64,000 nt of DNA from Torymus aiolomorphi (lineage: Eukaryota; Arthropoda; Insecta; Hymenoptera; Torymidae), in NCBI GenBank assembly GCA_036365515.1, contig CM070873.1, forward strand, positions 217,661,376 to 217,725,375, in the 5' to 3' direction. The notes under the pieces were generated by a model. The model had not been told where the DNA came from and ran no database searches. It worked only from the letters and a program-made list of their open reading frames with translations. Positions 50,247 through 60,376 of this stretch are shown here, piece by piece. Both the position numbers and the translations under genes were made by a program. How positions within the stretch are numbered: the stretch's first letter is position 1; each line of letters begins with the position of its first letter.

Positions 50247-52015
50247 ATTAATTGCCAGAAAACTTCAGCTCCTATGATTATGTCGATGTCTAGAGATTTA
50301 TTAAAATGTTTATCGGCTAAAACAATATTGGAAGGAATTTGTACGCTCGACAATGAAATCGTTTCTTGTGGTACTTTATCCGTAACTTTCGGTAGAATAA
50401 TGCAGTTTATCGTTTCCGTGAATTTGTTTATTCGCGATCCGATCCGCGCAGTTACCATTTTTGTTGCACGCGCTATTCCTTTACCTATACCTGTTATTGT
50501 CGCTTCATACTGCTGTTCGGATAGCCGCAGTTTATCCGCTAAGCTCGCTGAAATAAAATTTATTTGTGAACCGCTGTCAAGCAAGACACGGCATAGGTGC
50601 TCCTTATCTGATACATCGAAAATTTTAATGACCGCTGTCGATAATAACACATGTCGTGTATTATTTACATTTTCGCACGCAGTGTTTGATACGAGAGCGT
50701 TGGCGCTCTTGCCTATGGATTTTTCAGCCGACTCATGTAAGGTGTCTGCATCGCGTTTCGCGCTTTCCGTGTGAGTAAAGTGTAATAGTGTATTGTGTTT
50801 CCGATGACATTTTCGGCACGACGAACTTGGGCAATTATTTGATTTATGCTGCGTACTACGCAGGCAATTACGACATAAACCTAATCTATCGACTATCTGT
50901 CCGCGTGCTTCTACGGGTTTCGCTCGGAAATCATCACATTGGTACAAAAAATGGTTTTGTTCGCAAACACCGCAGCCTTTGTTTGATGAAGCCGCGTGCG
51001 CGCTGACTGGTTTTGTTTTGTTAACTTGTGGTTTATTTGTAAATGTGGATTTAGTATCGATTTTATTGGCTAGTACTTCGAGTATTTGAACGCGCTGTTG
51101 TAAGAAATCTGTAAGTGCTTTGAGCGTTGGGATATTGCGATCAGTAAGGCTTTTTTCCCATTCTTTCGCGGTTACGCTATCAAGCTTCGAGGTAATAATA
51201 TGGATAACTAAATCGTCCCACGTGTCGGTCGGACGTTTCAGAGCTTTTAACGCGCGTAAATGCTTAAGAACACCGTCTAACAAGTCGCGGAGCTCCTTGT
51301 GATTCTCCTTTTGCGATGGCCGCAAATCGAATATCGCGCGTACGTGACTTTGAACTATCCACCGTTGGTTTTCGAAACGCTCTATCAACATGGCCCATGC
51401 TTCTGTGTAATTCGCGTCTGTTAACTCGAGTGACTCGATTACCTCTGCAGCATTTCCCTTCAGGGATGATCGTAAATATTGGAATTTGTGTATAGTTGGG
51501 ATAGCAGCGTTCGAATGTATGGTAATAGTATAATAGTCGTGAAAAGGACGCCACTCATGGTATTCACCGGAGAATGTTTTTAGTTCGAGCTTAGGTAGCC
51601 GCACCGAAAATTCTTGCTTAGGGGCGACGGGCTGCGCCGGCTGCCCGGGAATCGGGATATTGTTTGTATTCGCGTTTGTATTTACGATCGCTTGCATGCG
51701 CTCATCGTATAACGCCAGAGTCTGAAAATACGCTGCCTCGAAATCATTGCGCTGAGTCGATTGCGCTTCTTTTAATTCGGCGAGCGCTGCTTCGGTTGGC
51801 TCGCCGAGATTCTCTTCTTCGTGAATTTCAATTTCGCCCTGAACTTCATCAAATTGCGTGTATAATTCCGTTAGTTTTTCTCTCCGGCCGCTTATATCGT
51901 GTACCGAAAATCTCGATTCCGGAGTTAAGCTTTGTATAAAATTCTTATATCGCGTTACAGAACCTTTTATTGTGGCTCGCTTGTTTGTAAGGAGTTTCAC
52001 TCGATCGGGTGCCAT
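50180..52015 (-). CDS. gag: BEL/Pao Gag and protease
   Basis: 611 codons from an ATG at 52015 in the insect-favoured context AAAATGG. The N-terminal 1-115 is charged and helical. A DUF1759-type capsid-like region at about 135-310 contains FSGEYHEWRPFHD. Zinc knuckles follow: Cys348-Cys351-His355-Cys360 and Cys381-Cys384-His390-Cys395, then a Cys400-Cys403-His pair. An aspartic protease follows with LLDSGSQ (Asp480) at about 455-600. The role is particle assembly, RNA packaging and polyprotein processing. The frame stops at 50180, where the pol frame takes over. A run of five A (coding strand, 50198-50202) lies in the overlap. No classic X-XXY-YYZ slippery heptamer is visible, so either slippage on the A run or a one-base mutation explains the offset. 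Confidence 0.9.
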   Translation of the reverse strand: MAPDRVKLLTNKRATIKGSVTRYKNFIQSLTPESRFSVHDISGRREKLTELYTQFDEVQGEIEIHEEENLGEPTEAALAELKEAQSTQRNDFEAAYFQTLALYDERMQAIVNTNANTNNIPIPGQPAQPVAPKQEFSVRLPKLELKTFSGEYHEWRPFHDYYTITIHSNAAIPTIHKFQYLRSSLKGNAAEVIESLELTDANYTEAWAMLIERFENQRWIVQSHVRAIFDLRPSQKENHKELRDLLDGVLKHLRALKALKRPTDTWDDLVIHIITSKLDSVTAKEWEKSLTDRNIPTLKALTDFLQQRVQILEVLANKIDTKSTFTNKPQVNKTKPVSAHAASSNKGCGVCEQNHFLYQCDDFRAKPVEARGQIVDRLGLCRNCLRSTQHKSNNCPSSSCRKCHRKHNTLLHFTHTESAKRDADTLHESAEKSIGKSANALVSNTACENVNNTRHVLLSTAVIKIFDVSDKEHLCRVLLDSGSQINFISASLADKLRLSEQQYEATITGIGKGIARATKMVTARIGSRINKFTETINCIILPKVTDKVPQETISLSSVQIPSNIVLADKHFNKSLDIDIIIGAEVFWQLICIGQIKIAKDQPTFQKQFSDG

Positions 52016-52752
52016 TTTAAGTTGCTAATATTCGGTTTGTAAAAAACGACACTTATTTTTCCCGAATGCTTTTAACAATTTAAGTGCGAGGGTAAAATCT
52101 TGTTTAAGATGTTGTCTTGCGCGGTAAAATGAATTGGTCTGCAATTCGCGATCGAACAAAAATTTCTAAAGAATTCGACGCCGCGTGAAAAACAATACGC
52201 GGAATTTTATTGGCCGCGCGCTGTACCTCTTTCCTGGAAAGCGACGCTCGCTCCACTGGCGCTCGCTTCGCTCCTGCCTGCGCCGATGTTGCTCTCGGTG
52301 AAGATGTCTCGGCGCTGACGATGGCGCCGCTGCCGCTCTTCTCCCGATGTTGACCTTGATGCAGTTCAGAAAATTGCCGATGATGATTTTTTGCCGTATC
52401 CTTGTAGGCGGTGCTTGCTGGTGTGTCCGTTTTTGGCGACGGATTCGAAACGGAAGGCCGTTTTCTTCGCTGTATATGATGTGTCGTGTGTAGGCTATTT
52501 CTTGTAGTTTTTTCCCGAAGGATTTTTTAGGTTAGCCTTATGTGTGGTGGCTCGTAGGTGTGAGTTCGCCGTGGAGACGAGATCCGACACTGGTTGCCGT
52601 AAAGATGATTGCGTGAGAATAGTCTTGGTAACCTTCGAAAATCTTGTATGTGCAGTGCAGTAATGGATGCTACACGTAACATGCAAGTTGCCCGTTGTAA
52701 TTCTTTTGACACAACTGTTTACTGTTTCTTGAATATCCGTTACGAAGGACCA
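52016..52752 (-). other. BEL/Pao leader with primer-binding site
   Basis: The 737-nt untranslated leader lies between the 5' LTR and the gag ATG. TGGTCCTTCGTAACGG at 52752-52737 follows the LTR directly and starts with TGG, as a tRNA primer-binding site should; I cannot assign the tRNA. Short open frames here (for example 52495-52686) are probably not genes. Confidence 0.7.
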
Positions 52753-53035
52753 TGTTTCGGCTTGGCGCCGAATGTATAAATTTTAACGACTTATTTGAAA
52801 ATGAACTGAAGAAGGATTAGAACATTAAACGATTGCTTTATTTAACGATTCAGAGATACAATCAGTGTTGAATTACAAAGGCTTGTTGGGCAACGACGTG
52901 CGCAGTTGGACTGTCGCGCGTGAACTGAATCCGAGTCGCGTCGCGGAGAGCGAGACGGGCGCTTTTCACCTTGTCTAATAGGTGGCGCTGACATTGGCCC
53001 CTCTTATAGCCCTTACATACTATATAGCACAAACA
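52753..53035 (-). repeat. 5' LTR of BEL/Pao element
   Basis: 283 bp, identical by eye to the 3' LTR. It should drive transcription leftwards from its TATAAGAG. Confidence 0.93.
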
Positions 53036-53120
53036 GTAATTATCCTGTCTTAAAAAAATGATGAATTTGTTATGATATCAATTTATTCGTGATTTGGTTG
53101 GTGGGAGTAATGGGTTGGTA

Positions 53121-53764
53121 CACGGGAATTTTTCTGTAAAAACTACCGCGAAATTCACGGTAAAAATTACCGTGAGCATTGTAACTGCGGAACACCCGAA
53201 CGTTCCGGAACTTTTTATGATGCACACAAGAAAATTTGCCGTGATGTCACGGTAAAAATTTCGGTTTTCAAGAAATTAGTACTAAACTATTTAATTACAT
53301 TGTTTTATGCTTTTTAATTCAATTGTCTCCCAATATTATTTATAATTTTAGTTTTAAACAATATTTTAGTTTGTATTTGTCAAAAAACATATAATAATGA
53401 ATCTATTTTAAATTCAATGATCTAAATATTTATAGGTTATGTGTGTAGCACGTACCACCGACGTGTGAGTTTCGATATTCCCTTCATGTCAGGGTAAAAT
53501 TTGTACAGAAGGGCAGTAAAAATTACCGTGACAGTCCGGCAAAAAATTCCATAAATCCCTATAACTTTTATAATACTTTCGATGGAAAATTTATTAAACC
53601 CAAAATTTACCGAGTGTCCGGTAAAATTTAATGTACGGATATTAAATTTTTCTAAGACTGCAGCAATAATTATAGAAAATACGCGTAATAATTTCCAGAA
53701 AAATCGGTTGTACCTCGATTGACACGAATTTCACGGTAATTTTTCCAGAAAAATTCTATCCGTG
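53121..53764. mobile_element. TA-flanked inverted-repeat element, 644 bp
   Basis: The ends are CACGGGAATTTTTCTG at 53121 and the inverse CAGAAAAATTCTATCCGTG ending at 53764, each next to TA. The interior is rich in ACGGTAAAAATTACCG. It is related in termini to the element at 5589-6308. No ORF. Confidence 0.65.
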
Positions 53765-53809
53765 TAGGTTACAAAAACAAAAGTGGCGCGAAGTCTCTCC
53801 AAAATTACG

Positions 53810-53839
53810 GCGCGCGAAGCGCGCTTAGAGATTACTGGT
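53810..53839 (+). mobile_element. Helitron-like 3' end
   Basis: Hairpin GCGCGC-GAA-GCGCGC at 53810-53824, then 10 nt, then CTGG at 53835-53838 followed by T. This matches the Helitron 3' rule (hairpin, CTRR, insertion 5' of T). 5' end not located. Confidence 0.6.
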
Positions 53840-53959
53840 TTCACACTAAAAGCTTCAACTTGCAGCGCAAGTAAAGATCAACAAAAGATCATCGTATAAC
53901 ATAAGAAATATTTTTCAAGTATTTGTAAAAGGATATTTCAGCAACAATGGTATTCTCGA

Positions 53960-54830
53960 AAAGCTTCTTCATTCTTTCGACTGGCTAACAAGTGCACCCT
54001 TACATACGGCGACGCGAGATATCGCGCTCACGCGTTTCTCGCTATTCCTATATGCGCGATATATCGGCGATCGCGATCCGACAGCTGCCATGCAAGCGCA
54101 CCTCGTACTCCCAAAGACGGCGCGCGACGCACAGCAGAGCAGCAGCAGCAGCAGCCTCGCCTCTCGCGTAACGAGCGAATCGCGTAGACACGCGTTCACG
54201 CGCGCGCAAACCCTCTTTCTTCTTCTTCTTCTTCTTCTTCTTCTTCTCCTCCTCTCGGCGCGCATATCCATTTCTCACGCGGCCGCCCGTGGGAAGCCGA
54301 TTTCTATATGCGCGGCGCACGCGTGCGTATGCCTATATGCACGCGAGAGGAGATCGCGGATGCGGATATGAATCGCTCGCGCGCGCGATATATTTGCGAG
54401 AAAGCTCGGGGACAACAGCCACTGGCATTTTGACAGCCGGCGGGTAATAAAGCGCGGGGGAAGGGGTGGAAAACGGGTGTTTTATGAGGTGCGTGAGTCA
54501 GGGCTCGGAGTGTAAGGAGAGCTGCGGCGATACCGGAATTTCCGCTTAATGAAGACTAATAGTCGCTGAGCTTTCTGCCGATTGTCAGAGCTGCCGTCGC
54601 GCGAATTAGAACTGATTAAGGCAAGAATGTTTGTTCTCGCGAGCAGTTCTTCATTAGACGACGATACACGTGGAGTTTTTGAGGATCAGAAAGTGAAATT
54701 TATTGGCGGAATTTCCTGCTTAGAGGCCGGAGGAGAGTACGTAATGGAACCTCCTGTGCTTAATTACTGTCAAATATCAAGGAATTGGAATTTAGTATTC
54801 GCTGTAAACGGATAATCGCAATTAAAAATA
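53960..54830. promoter_or_regulatory. GC/CpG-rich island with (CTT)n
   Basis: CpG-rich with a CTT trinucleotide tract at 54216-54253. A plus-strand frame at 54582-54815 includes ELELIKARMFVLASSSSLDD and looks mildly protein-like, but lacks an ATG and splice support. Otherwise promoter-like. Confidence 0.3.
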
Positions 54831-55312
54831 AAGGGGTTCCCTCAGTTATAGAATTATTATTCATTTCCATTCATAATTTTTTAATACATTAGTTTCAGTA
54901 TGCATAATTTAATCCATCGGCACTCTGCTCAATTTAATATTACATTTAAAAACAAAGGATGTAAAACAAACAGTTTACATCAAATAACATTCAGTGATAC
55001 TGCAACTATAGTAATTTCCGTATGAAACCCAAATAATCTTTCTCAATTGTACACAAACTGTACATTATCGTATAGTCGAACGTAATAAGTAGAATTGGAA
55101 TACAAAAAACCGTTCCCAGTTCATTGACAAGAGGCTTTCTCAAACTGATGGCAAGTGGCTTTCTCAAACTGAAGATTCATGACTGAACTATTGATTCCTT
55201 GTGTTCATTTTGATGCCTATAATAACACAGGCCTACAAAATAAAAAAGTGATTTGTGCGATTGATTAGACTATGATACTCCCATGTATTTTAGCCAGTTG
55301 AAACCGAGTATG
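54831..55312. other. AT-rich spacer
   Basis: Nothing recognised. Confidence 0.3.
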
Positions 55313-55537
55313 CCCATGTAAAAAAAAAGTTTGGACGAAGTCTTGCAGAAGTCTGGCTTTAAAGGTCTCGCGTATCGGACGATTCCAGACTTTTTACCAG
55401 ACTTTTTGCCAGACTTTTTATTTTTTTCTATTAAAAGTCTGCCAAAAAGTTTGACAAAAAGTCTGGGATCGTCCGACAAGCGACACTTTTGAAGCCAGAC
55501 TTCTGCAAGACTTCGCCCAGACTTTTTTTTACACGGG
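55313..55537. mobile_element. Fold-back element, 225 bp
   Basis: The ends are CCCATGTAAAAAAAAGT and the inverse ACTTTTTTTTACACGGG. Arms of about 100 bp contain AAGTCTTGCAGAAGTCTGGC and its inverse. The centre holds repeated CCAGACTTTTT. No ORF. Confidence 0.7.
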
Positions 55538-55797
55538 TGGCCTCAGTTTTGGCCTTATTTGGCACCCTCGTAGAAAATTGAGGAGCTATTGCCCAGAATC
55601 TGTTGTATTTTCTGTTCGGTGGACAGAATATCTCCTAGATTCTGCCCAGAAACTCCTCCCACGGGCAACGGTGTTCGGGCAGAATCTGCTGAAATTTCTG
55701 GTGAAGGAAATTTTAAATAATGGGTGGAGGTTAAAATAGCTACACCAATAAGAAAAATAAGGGGATTTTAAAAAGCACGAAAATTGATTATAGAAAT
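55538..55797. other. Spacer with GCCCAGAATCTG repeats
   Basis: Three degenerate copies of (G)CCCAGAATCTG/GGCAGAATCTGCTG and one inverse lie between 55590 and 55695. They may be the remains of another fold-back. Confidence 0.35.
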
Positions 55798-56023
55798 AGT
55801 ATATTACGCACCTAGGGAGGAAAAAACTTGGACAGTCCATAGCTCGCGTAAATTGACACCCGAGCCGAAGGCGAGGGTGGCAAACACGAGCTATGGGCTG
55901 GCCAATTTTTCTCCCGTGGTGCGTATACTATTTTTCGTCATACCCGGGCCGAAAATACCGCATTCCCGTTTTTGCGCCGGGAGGGAATGTGGTATACTTT
56001 CGGCCAGGGTATGGCGAAAATTA
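55798..56023. repeat. Two tandem stem-loops
   Basis: The first (about 55798-55932) pairs GTATATTACGCACC with GGTGCGTATAC and has an ACCCGAGCCGAAGGCGAGGGT tip, which mimics the GAGCGAAGCGAG tip of the B hairpin. The second (about 55935-56025) pairs TTTCGTCATACCC with GGGTATGGCGAAA. Both lie next to an A+B element. Confidence 0.6.
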
Positions 56024-56050
56024 AATTATTTATTATGTCTCACACTTCAA

Positions 56051-56242
56051 AATAGTACATTACGATACGGGTGTGGAAGGTGATTATTTACCGCAGGAGA
56101 TATTTTTCGCACGAGCGAAGCGAGTGCGAAAAGTCGAATGCGGTAAAAATCACCTTACGCACCAGTGTCGTACCGTATTTTACACTACGAGAGCCGAATA
56201 ATCATATTAAAGTTATGATTTTGAGGTTAGAGTGGTGTAAAA
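56051..56242. mobile_element. Two-hairpin (A+B) element
   Basis: The B hairpin (56051-56172) has the tip GCACGAGCGAAGCGAGTGC, followed by the A hairpin ending in GAGTGGTGTAAA at about 56240. It appears to truncate the decayed ORF that follows on the right. Confidence 0.65.
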
Positions 56243-56640
56243 GTTTTTGTACACTTGGGAAGGGATGGTAAAAGCCTACGTCGTAGAATCTTTAACAGTT
56301 GATCTACATGTTCATGGGGCACATTATTAGATATAACCCATGCTTGTAATTCTCTTGTTTCTCTTACATCTGTTGCCTCGCATATAAATTTTTCGTCATT
56401 GCTACTATTGTTATTATCATTCTCATATGATCACAAATACTAGCTTTGTCATATTCACTGCTATCACTCATTAAATTAGAGTCCGGAACAGGCAAATCGA
56501 TGACACTAGAATTACTACAAATACTCTCACTATAAACAGATGAATCAATTGTTTGTTGCTCTGTACATTGATTTTCAAATTTACTGCACTGTTGAGCACT
56601 TTCATCTAATTTTTGTTTTTTAATTTTTTTGGAGAAACGT
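56243..56640 (-). pseudogene. Decayed transposon ORF (LQAWVISNNVPHEHVDQLL type)
   Basis: On the minus strand from about 56635 a frame reads a basic stretch (RFSKKIKKQKLDESAQQC), then an Asp/Ser/Asn-rich stretch. After a frameshift near 56430 it continues ETRELQAWVISNNVPHEHVD, then QLLKILRRRLLPSLPK. The pattern L-x2-W-x4-N-x-H-x4-L-x2-L-L-x2-L-R followed by LPK is, from memory, a conserved N-terminal region of transposon-encoded proteins widespread in ant, wasp, aphid and hydra genomes. Its biochemical role is unknown to me. The frame ends where the A+B element begins, so it is a truncated fragment. Confidence 0.45.
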
Positions 56641-56732
56641 TATTTTTTAACAATAGAGTATTTCAGTTCCAAAAGTCATAAACAACATTTTTAAAATGTT
56701 TTCTCGAAAAATGTTTTCTTCCATCACAAAGC

Positions 56733-56755
56733 TTCCTGTAGGAGAACGCAAAACA
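56733..56755 (-). repeat. Fragment of GAGGAAGC repeat terminus
   Basis: ACAAAGCTTCCTGTAGGAG resembles the inverted 5' hairpin of the GAGGAAGC family. Confidence 0.35.
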
Positions 56756-57154
56756 AATAACTCTGTTGAGTTTTAGTGTATTGTAATAGCAATTATGTAC
56801 GTCAATAACTTTCAACCGAAATAAATATTATAAAAAGAAATTTAACAATTTTAGCAATTTCCGGGTTTTTAATGTAGCTAAAAATTATTATGATATTGAT
56901 TGTATATTTTTTTGTGTCTGTTGTAATTTAAGTAAAGTATAGAAAACCTTAAAGCATTTTCGGTCAACCAATCTTATAATGCTTTTTCCAATTTTATTAT
57001 TTCAATACTCTTAAATTTCCAAGAATTGGGTAAAAATATATTACTTAGAATTCACTGTACTGAAAGTTCATAAAAGCTTTTGCAAGGAATATTTCATTTT
57101 TAATAACTGCAATTCACTATATAAATAGACATGTAACGCATCACGCAAATTTTG
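56756..57154. other. AT-rich spacer
   Basis: Nothing recognised. Confidence 0.3.
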
Positions 57155-57444
<290 letters not shown>

Positions 57445-57532
57445 TACAAAAATGAAGTAGCAGAATACATTAACAAATCCATTTACGTTATGATTTATGT
57501 TACATAATTATCACAGTCGATTCAAGATAATG

Positions 57533-57700
57533 CACTGAGGGAAACTTAGTAGAATAATTATAAGAACGCTCAGTAAAAATTACCATACTGTATGGGGAAA
57601 CCGACCACAGACTGTCAGTCTGGTAATTTTTATAGTCAGTCTGATAGTTTTTATAAGGCACTCGAGTAGAAATTTTCAAACGGCAATGACGCGGGACGGA
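57533..57700. mobile_element. Left inverted-repeat arm (CACTGAGGG end)
   Basis: CACTGAGGGAAACTTAGTAG at 57533, then ATTATAAGAACGCTCAGT and AAAAATTACCATACTG. The inverse of the same blocks lies at about 62340-62423. The two arms may bound one 4.9-kb element filled with later insertions, or belong to two separate elements. Confidence 0.5.
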
Positions 57701-58511
57701 TCCGTCTGCCGTGATTCCTGATCTGTACCTGATGTTGTTGACGGATGAGTGCCGTACGAGGCATGTAACGCTGAACTGTATGAAGGCCGGATGATTTTAC
57801 CTATCTATATCCTTACGTCCGGTGAAACATCTGGCCCTAATCCGGTCCTGATTCGGGCAACACGTGGCTTATTGTCTAAATAATTTGAAAGCGAATATGT
57901 TCTATACTTAATAAAAATTAGAACATTTAATATATTTTTGATATTTATTAAATCATATTTAATGTATTTTATATATTTGGACACTATACATTATAATCTT
58001 GTTTTTTTATAACAAATATAAAACTAATATTAGCACTTTTCCGAACAATTATAATTCTACATCTATTTGTACTTTATTTAATTAAACACTTATTTTTATT
58101 AAATATCTTCTTTTTTTGAAATTTAGTACTTAACTTTTTCCTTCATTGTTTATCCATTATACTTATTAGGTTGTTCTTCGTACGACAGAAACGGAGCACT
58201 ATCCAGATTTGAGGCTATGACGCGTGCGTAAACAAATGCTCAAATACTAATGCTAATATAACGGAAAAATGACATGTATCTTATCCGGAAAATTTCACGG
58301 CGTTGTACCGACCCGGATAAGGCTTGCTGTAAATGAGTTTATCGTACGGCAGAAACGCAAGTACCTTACAATAAAAGCGTTACATGCCGCGCGAGGGCCT
58401 TGCACGTATACGCCATCCGACCCGTGTGATACCTACGGCTCGCCGTATCCCTCTATAAAAAATGCATCCTTGGCATGGTCGACGCCATGTTGCGACGCCA
58501 TGTTGATTTTT
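57701..58511. other. Mixed spacer
   Basis: No gene recognised. It is moderately GC-rich at 57680-57860 and 58200-58480. Confidence 0.3.
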
Positions 58512-58572
58512 TCTCGAATATCTCGAATATCTCGAATATCTCGAATATCTCGAATATCTCGAATATCTCGAA
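58512..58572. repeat. 9-bp tandem repeat TCTCGAATA
   Basis: About seven near-perfect copies of TCTCGAATA. The repeat encodes ISN/SRI-type tripeptides in two frames, but no gene is apparent. Just downstream (58576-58588) GGCGCATGCGCAA is an NRF1-like palindrome. Confidence 0.9.
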
Positions 58573-58644
58573 TTTTTTGGCGCATGCGCAAATGCCCTAT
58601 AGGGACTTAGGAAGTCTCTACACCGTGCAGCGCGCGTGTGTGCG

Positions 58645-58745
58645 CTCGCCGTGTATAAGGTATACCTATATATAGGAGAGCGAAATATATAGGTATACCT
58701 TATAGGAGAGCACTATATATAGGTATACCTTATACACAGGAGGGC
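58645..58745. repeat. GGTATACC tandem and inverted repeats
   Basis: Three copies of TATATAGGTATACCTTATA-like sequence, separated by GGAGAGC, at roughly 35-45-bp intervals. Each contains the palindrome GGTATACC. Confidence 0.75.
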
Positions 58746-58775
58746 ATATGCACGCGCAAGGTTATAGACACCCTT

Positions 58776-59001
58776 ACAGCGAATCCACATTGCATGAGCT
58801 ATGCTCGATGCGCAATGCGCGATGCCTTCCGAAAAAAAGTTGTTGTCCGAAATCTATAAGATTTATAACTCTATGTTTAAAATTATTATAGGATTTATAA
58901 CCATTGAGTTATAAATCTTGTAGATTTCGGACAACAACTTTTTTTCGGACGGCATCGCGTATCGCGCATCGAGCATAGCTGATGCAATGTGGATTCGCTG
59001 T
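58776..59001. mobile_element. Fold-back element, 226 bp
   Basis: The ends are ACAGCGAATCCACATTGCAT and the inverse ending at 59001. Arms of about 100 bp contain GAGCTATGCTCGATGCGC and AAAAAAAGTTGTTGTCCG with their inverses. The centre is an AT-rich loop near 58890. No ORF. Confidence 0.75.
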
Positions 59002-59330
59002 TATGGTGGAATGGTATAGAGATAGCGCATGTGTTGTGAGCGGGAAAATATGATATATATTAATTGATAGAAATTGATAATCAATTGATAAATCGATAAC
59101 AAATTTTTATTTAAAAAAAAATATTCATTCATTACTTGATCAAAAAAGTAATATTGGTAAATTTTGAATTAATTTTCTACGTTATATTTGTACATATATA
59201 TTTTTTATATAGGGAATGTTTTTTTTTTTTAATGGTTTTAGAGGGACTTTTATAGATAAATAGAGTTATGTTTATATTAACTTTTATTTTATTGTTTTTA
59301 GTAGAAATGTAAATTTATATCTATTTTGAT
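59002..59330. other. AT-rich spacer
   Basis: Nothing recognised. Confidence 0.3.
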
Positions 59331-59420
59331 TCCCCTTAGAGGAAGCTTTGCAACAAAAATTGACAAATTTTGTCGGTGACAAAAATTTTCGAGAAAAAAA
59401 TCTTCAGAAAGATAGTTTAA

Positions 59421-60096
59421 GGACGTTCTCTTGGTCGAAATAGCAGTTTTCGAATTTTTAACTTTTAAATAATGTTTAATTAATTTAATAATCCAAAAGT
59501 AAGTACATATAACAAATATACACTAGAAGGAACATAAAAAAAAATTTTTAAAACGAATTCAGGCAATAGTTACCATGATATTGTTAAAATTAAAGACAAA
59601 AACTTCAATAAGTTACCTAATTTTTTTTGTTTCTTATCCAATCTTAACGAAATAAAGCTTATTTTGTTCGTTAAGAAATTTCAGGGGGAGTATCGATGGG
59701 AATATTTGTGATACGAGTTACCAGTACGGCGCAATATCAATTTGTTTAAGAAAAGTAAGTCAAGTTTTAATAAACAAATTGATATTGCGCCGTACTGGTA
59801 ACTCGTATCACAAATTTTCCCATCGATACTCCCCCTGAAATTTCTTAACGAACAAAATAAGCTTTATTTCGTTAAGATTGGATAAGAAACAAAAAAAATT
59901 AGGTAACTTATTGAAGTTTTTGTCTTTAATTTTAACAATATCATGGTAACTATTGCCTGAATTCGTTTTAAAATTTTTTTTATGTTCCTTCTATTGTATA
60001 TTTGTTATATGTACTTACTTTTGTATTATTAAATTAATTAAACATTATTTAAAAGTTAAAAATTCGAAAACTGCTATTTCGACCAAGAGAACGTCC
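59421..60096. mobile_element. TTAA-flanked palindromic element, 676 bp
   Basis: Flanked by TTAA at 59417-59420 and 60097-60100. The arms are 59421-59747 and 59772-60096, near-perfect inverted copies starting GGACGTTCTCTTGGTCG, separated by 24 bp. TTAA flanks suggest piggyBac-type mobilisation. The near-perfect arms suggest a recent origin or arm-to-arm gene conversion. No ORF. Confidence 0.8.
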
Positions 60097-60136
60097 TTAA
60101 GGCGATAATGTTGAAATTTGTCAATTTTGAGAAAAT

Positions 60137-60311
60137 TTTGTGTCTGTGTCTGTGTGCGCGTGCGTGCCTGCGTGCGTGTCTGCATGCGTGCGTGCGGGCG
60201 TGCATGTGTGTGTGTGTGTGTGTGGGTGTGGGTGTGTGTGCGTGTGTGTGCGTGTGTGCGTGCGTGCGTGCGTGCGTGCCTGTGTGTGTGTGTGTGTGTG
60301 TGTGGGTGCGC

Positions 60312-60373
<62 letters not shown>
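60137..60373. repeat. GT/GCGT microsatellite
   Basis: Imperfect GTGC/GCGT repeats pass into pure GT. All long frames here (Cys/Val or His/Thr) are spurious. Confidence 0.9.

Positions 60374-60376
<3 letters not shown>

Larger units (their letters stand above)
46279..53035 (-). mobile_element. Full-length BEL/Pao LTR retrotransposon
   Basis: The element is 6757 bp and runs right to left. It has two 283-bp LTRs that I read as identical, beginning TG and ending CA, a primer-binding site at 52737-52752, a gag-protease frame (50180-52015) and a pol frame with RT, RNase H and integrase (46770-50246). There is no envelope gene. LTR identity indicates recent insertion. The order protease-RT-RNase H-integrase with a DUF1759-type Gag and YVDD RT is that of the BEL/Pao superfamily of animal genomes. 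GTAAT occurs on both sides (46272-46276 and 53036-53040) as a likely 5-bp target duplication, offset by two bases on the left. No polypurine tract is clear next to the 3' LTR. Confidence 0.93.

Noticed and set aside
52250..52275. GCTCGCTTCGCTCCTG in the retrotransposon leader as a two-hairpin copy
   Set aside because: Only the tip motif matches; no flanking stem arms are present.
46279..53035. Envelope gene (errantivirus-like retrovirus)
   Set aside because: Only about 200 bp separate pol from the 3' LTR; no third ORF is present.
58576..58588. GCGCATGCGC as a functional NRF1-type promoter site
   Set aside because: Similar palindromes also occur at about 6019 and 27045 in transposon or AT-rich DNA; no promoter context supports function.
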